NCBI GenBank assembly: GCA_036160575.1
Contig: JAYYDT010000020.1
Coordinates: 1-6,789 of the forward strand
Reading direction: 5' to 3'
DNA from: TMED26 sp002694075
Lineage (GTDB): Bacteria; Pseudomonadota; Alphaproteobacteria; Thalassobaculales; Thalassobaculaceae
DNA: 6,789 nucleotides
This document shows positions 5,500 to 6,789 of the stretch, one piece after another. The notes beneath the pieces were generated by a model. It was given only the letters and a program-made list of their open reading frames with translations, was not told the DNA's origin and did no database searches. Numbering within the stretch: the first letter of the stretch is position 1; each line of letters starts with the position of its first letter. The translations under genes were made by a program, and so were the position numbers.

Positions 5500-6789
5500 A
5501 GGCGAAGGCGAAACCGGCGTAATCGGCGCCGGCGACATCGGCGCATTTTTGGCAATAGGCCGGGAAACCGCCCAGATAGGGCATGAACACCCGTTTTTTG
5601 CCGGTGATATTGGCGCCCACATACCAACTGTCGGTGGTCGCCTTGAGGCCAATCTGAGCGGCGTCCTGGACATGGTCCCACCAGTCCTGTTCGGCCGCTT
5701 GGGTAGCTTCGATGCGGGTGTAATTACGCGCCGACATATAGCCGATGCAGTCGGTGATCCATTCGACATGCTGTTCGATGGTTGGCAACATATTGGTCAA
5801 AACCGACGGGCTGCCGGGGCCGGTGACGGTGAACAGATTGGGGAAATCGGCCATCGCCAAGCCGAGATAACTGCTCGGCCCATCGGCCCAGCGGTCGGCC
5901 AAACTGGCCGCGCCGACACCGCGGATGTCGATGTTGCGCAAGGCCCCGGTCATCGCGTCGAACCCGGTGGCGACCACCAGCATGTCGACCTCGTGCAGGG
6001 TGCCGTCGACCATCACGCCGGTTTCGGTGACCCGCTCGATCGGCGTCGCCTTGATGTCGATCAGGCGGACATTGTCACGGTTATAGGTTTCGAAATACCG
6101 CGTATCCAGGCACAGCCGCTTGCCGCCGATGATGTTTTTCGGACACAGGATTTCGGCTGTCGCCGGGTCCTTGACCACGGCCCGGATTTTATCGCGCACA
6201 AACTCGGCCGCCCTTTCGTTGGCCGCGCTGTCGAGCAGCACGTCGTTGAAATCGGCGAGGAAGGTCAGCCCGCCCTCTTGCCAGCGTTTTTCCAGCATCG
6301 CCCGATAGGCGTCGGGGTCGCTGGTGGCCAGCGCCGTTTGACCATATTCGGCGTGAATGCCGGTGACGGTCTGTTTCGCGCGCGCACGGAAGCCGGGATA
6401 ATCGGCCTTGAACATCGCCTCGCGATCCTTGTCGAGGGGGCCGTTATGGGCCGGGATCGAGTAGTTGGCGGTACGTTGGAACACCGTCACCTGGTCGGCC
6501 TCGCCGGCGATATGGGGCAAGGACTGCACGGCCGAGGATCCGGTGCCGATGACGGCCACCCGTTTGCCGGTGAAATCGACTTTTTCATGGGGCCAAAGGG
6601 CGGTGTGAAAAGTCGGCCCGCTGAAGTCGTCAATACCATCGATATCCGGCCAATTGGGCACCGACAGACAGCCGGTGGCCATCACGCAGAACCGGCCGCG
6701 CACCCGCCGGCCGTCCTCGGCGGTCAGCAGCCAGGTGGCGCTGTCCTCGGCGTAGGCGGCGCTTTTCACCCGCCAATTGAAGCGAATAT
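5498..6789 (-). CDS. Flavin-containing Baeyer-Villiger-type monooxygenase (5' end outside the window)
   Basis: The frame stays open to the right edge, giving 429 visible codons. The apparent GTG start at 6767-6769 is internal, because FNWR and preceding codons continue the protein. The family uses FAD and NADPH to insert oxygen next to a ketone carbonyl, giving an ester or lactone, or to oxidise heteroatoms. Counting from codon 6769: ATG linker at 31-33; the type I Baeyer-Villiger fingerprint FxGxxxHxxxWP, matched exactly by FSGPTFHTALWP (49-60; bases 6590-6625); the NADPH-binding Rossmann loop VAVIGTGSSAVQ (71-82); VTVFQRTANYSIP (94-106); VVATGFDAMTG (265-275); YLGLAMADFPNLFTVTGPGS (301-320); and C-terminal WYVGANITGKKRVFMPYLGG (382-401). 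These match cyclohexanone/phenylacetone monooxygenase-like proteins of about 540 residues, so roughly 110 N-terminal residues with the FAD-binding GxGxxG lie beyond the window. The substrate is unknown. It is convergent with the membrane-protein gene, with 21 bases between stops. Confidence 0.95.
   Translation of the reverse strand, partial: IRFNWRVKSAAYAEDSATWLLTAEDGRRVRGRFCVMATGCLSVPNWPDIDGIDDFSGPTFHTALWPHEKVDFTGKRVAVIGTGSSAVQSLPHIAGEADQVTVFQRTANYSIPAHNGPLDKDREAMFKADYPGFRARAKQTVTGIHAEYGQTALATSDPDAYRAMLEKRWQEGGLTFLADFNDVLLDSAANERAAEFVRDKIRAVVKDPATAEILCPKNIIGGKRLCLDTRYFETYNRDNVRLIDIKATPIERVTETGVMVDGTLHEVDMLVVATGFDAMTGALRNIDIRGVGAASLADRWADGPSSYLGLAMADFPNLFTVTGPGSPSVLTNMLPTIEQHVEWITDCIGYMSARNYTRIEATQAAEQDWWDHVQDAAQIGLKATTDSWYVGANITGKKRVFMPYLGGFPAYCQKCADVAGADYAGFAFA

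Noticed and set aside
5164..5586. A 140-codon + strand frame overlapping the membrane-protein gene and running past its terminator
   Set aside because: It is very rich in Arg, Gly and Pro, crosses the terminator hairpin and the start of the convergent gene, and lacks a ribosome site.
6767..6769. GTG as the start codon of the monooxygenase
   Set aside because: The frame continues upstream to the window edge with sensible residues, and the fragment lacks the FAD-binding N-terminus that the family needs, so this is an internal Val codon.

Overview
The window looks like chromosomal DNA from a GC-rich proteobacterium, most likely an alphaproteobacterium of Rhodospirillales type. I infer this from strong G/C preference at third codon positions, Shine-Dalgarno sites of the AAGGGAG type, and the gene families present. 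No rRNA or marker gene fixes the taxon. There are no tRNAs, insertion sequences, CRISPR arrays or phage genes. The gene content is ordinary metabolic and surface-related housekeeping or accessory DNA.

Layout, left to right. (1) Bases 1-140 hold the last 45 codons of an unidentified gene with a hydrophobic C-terminus. (2) At 173-1432 (+) is a tetratricopeptide-repeat protein fused to a GT9/heptosyltransferase-like domain. (3) After a 198-base gap come two translationally coupled + strand genes, a class III (CaiB/BaiF) CoA-transferase (1631-2845) and a CitE-like HpcH/HpaI-family acyl-CoA lyase (2845-3735). They share one base at a TGATG junction. (4) A second class III CoA-transferase lies on the - strand (3732-4928), convergent with the lyase gene and overlapping its stop codon. 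(5) A 98-base divergent gap carries a perfect 12-base palindrome. (6) At 5027-5476 (+) is a small protein with four predicted membrane segments and no recognised family. (7) After a compact terminator hairpin comes a convergent, window-truncated flavin monooxygenase of Baeyer-Villiger type (5498-6789, -).

How the genes may work together: the coupled CoA-transferase and lyase suggest a route in which a hydroxy-dicarboxylic acid, such as citramalate or malate, is activated to its CoA thioester and then cleaved retro-Claisen to acetyl-CoA plus a 2-oxoacid. The second CoA-transferase could serve a related acid, but it is in the opposite orientation and has its own possible control region. The Baeyer-Villiger monooxygenase (ketone to ester or lactone) would fit a catabolic island feeding acids to these enzymes, but only proximity supports that. 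I found no convincing evidence of a wholly new system. The items most worth a second look are the coupled CoA-transferase/lyase pair, the palindrome in the divergent gap, and the unidentified membrane protein.
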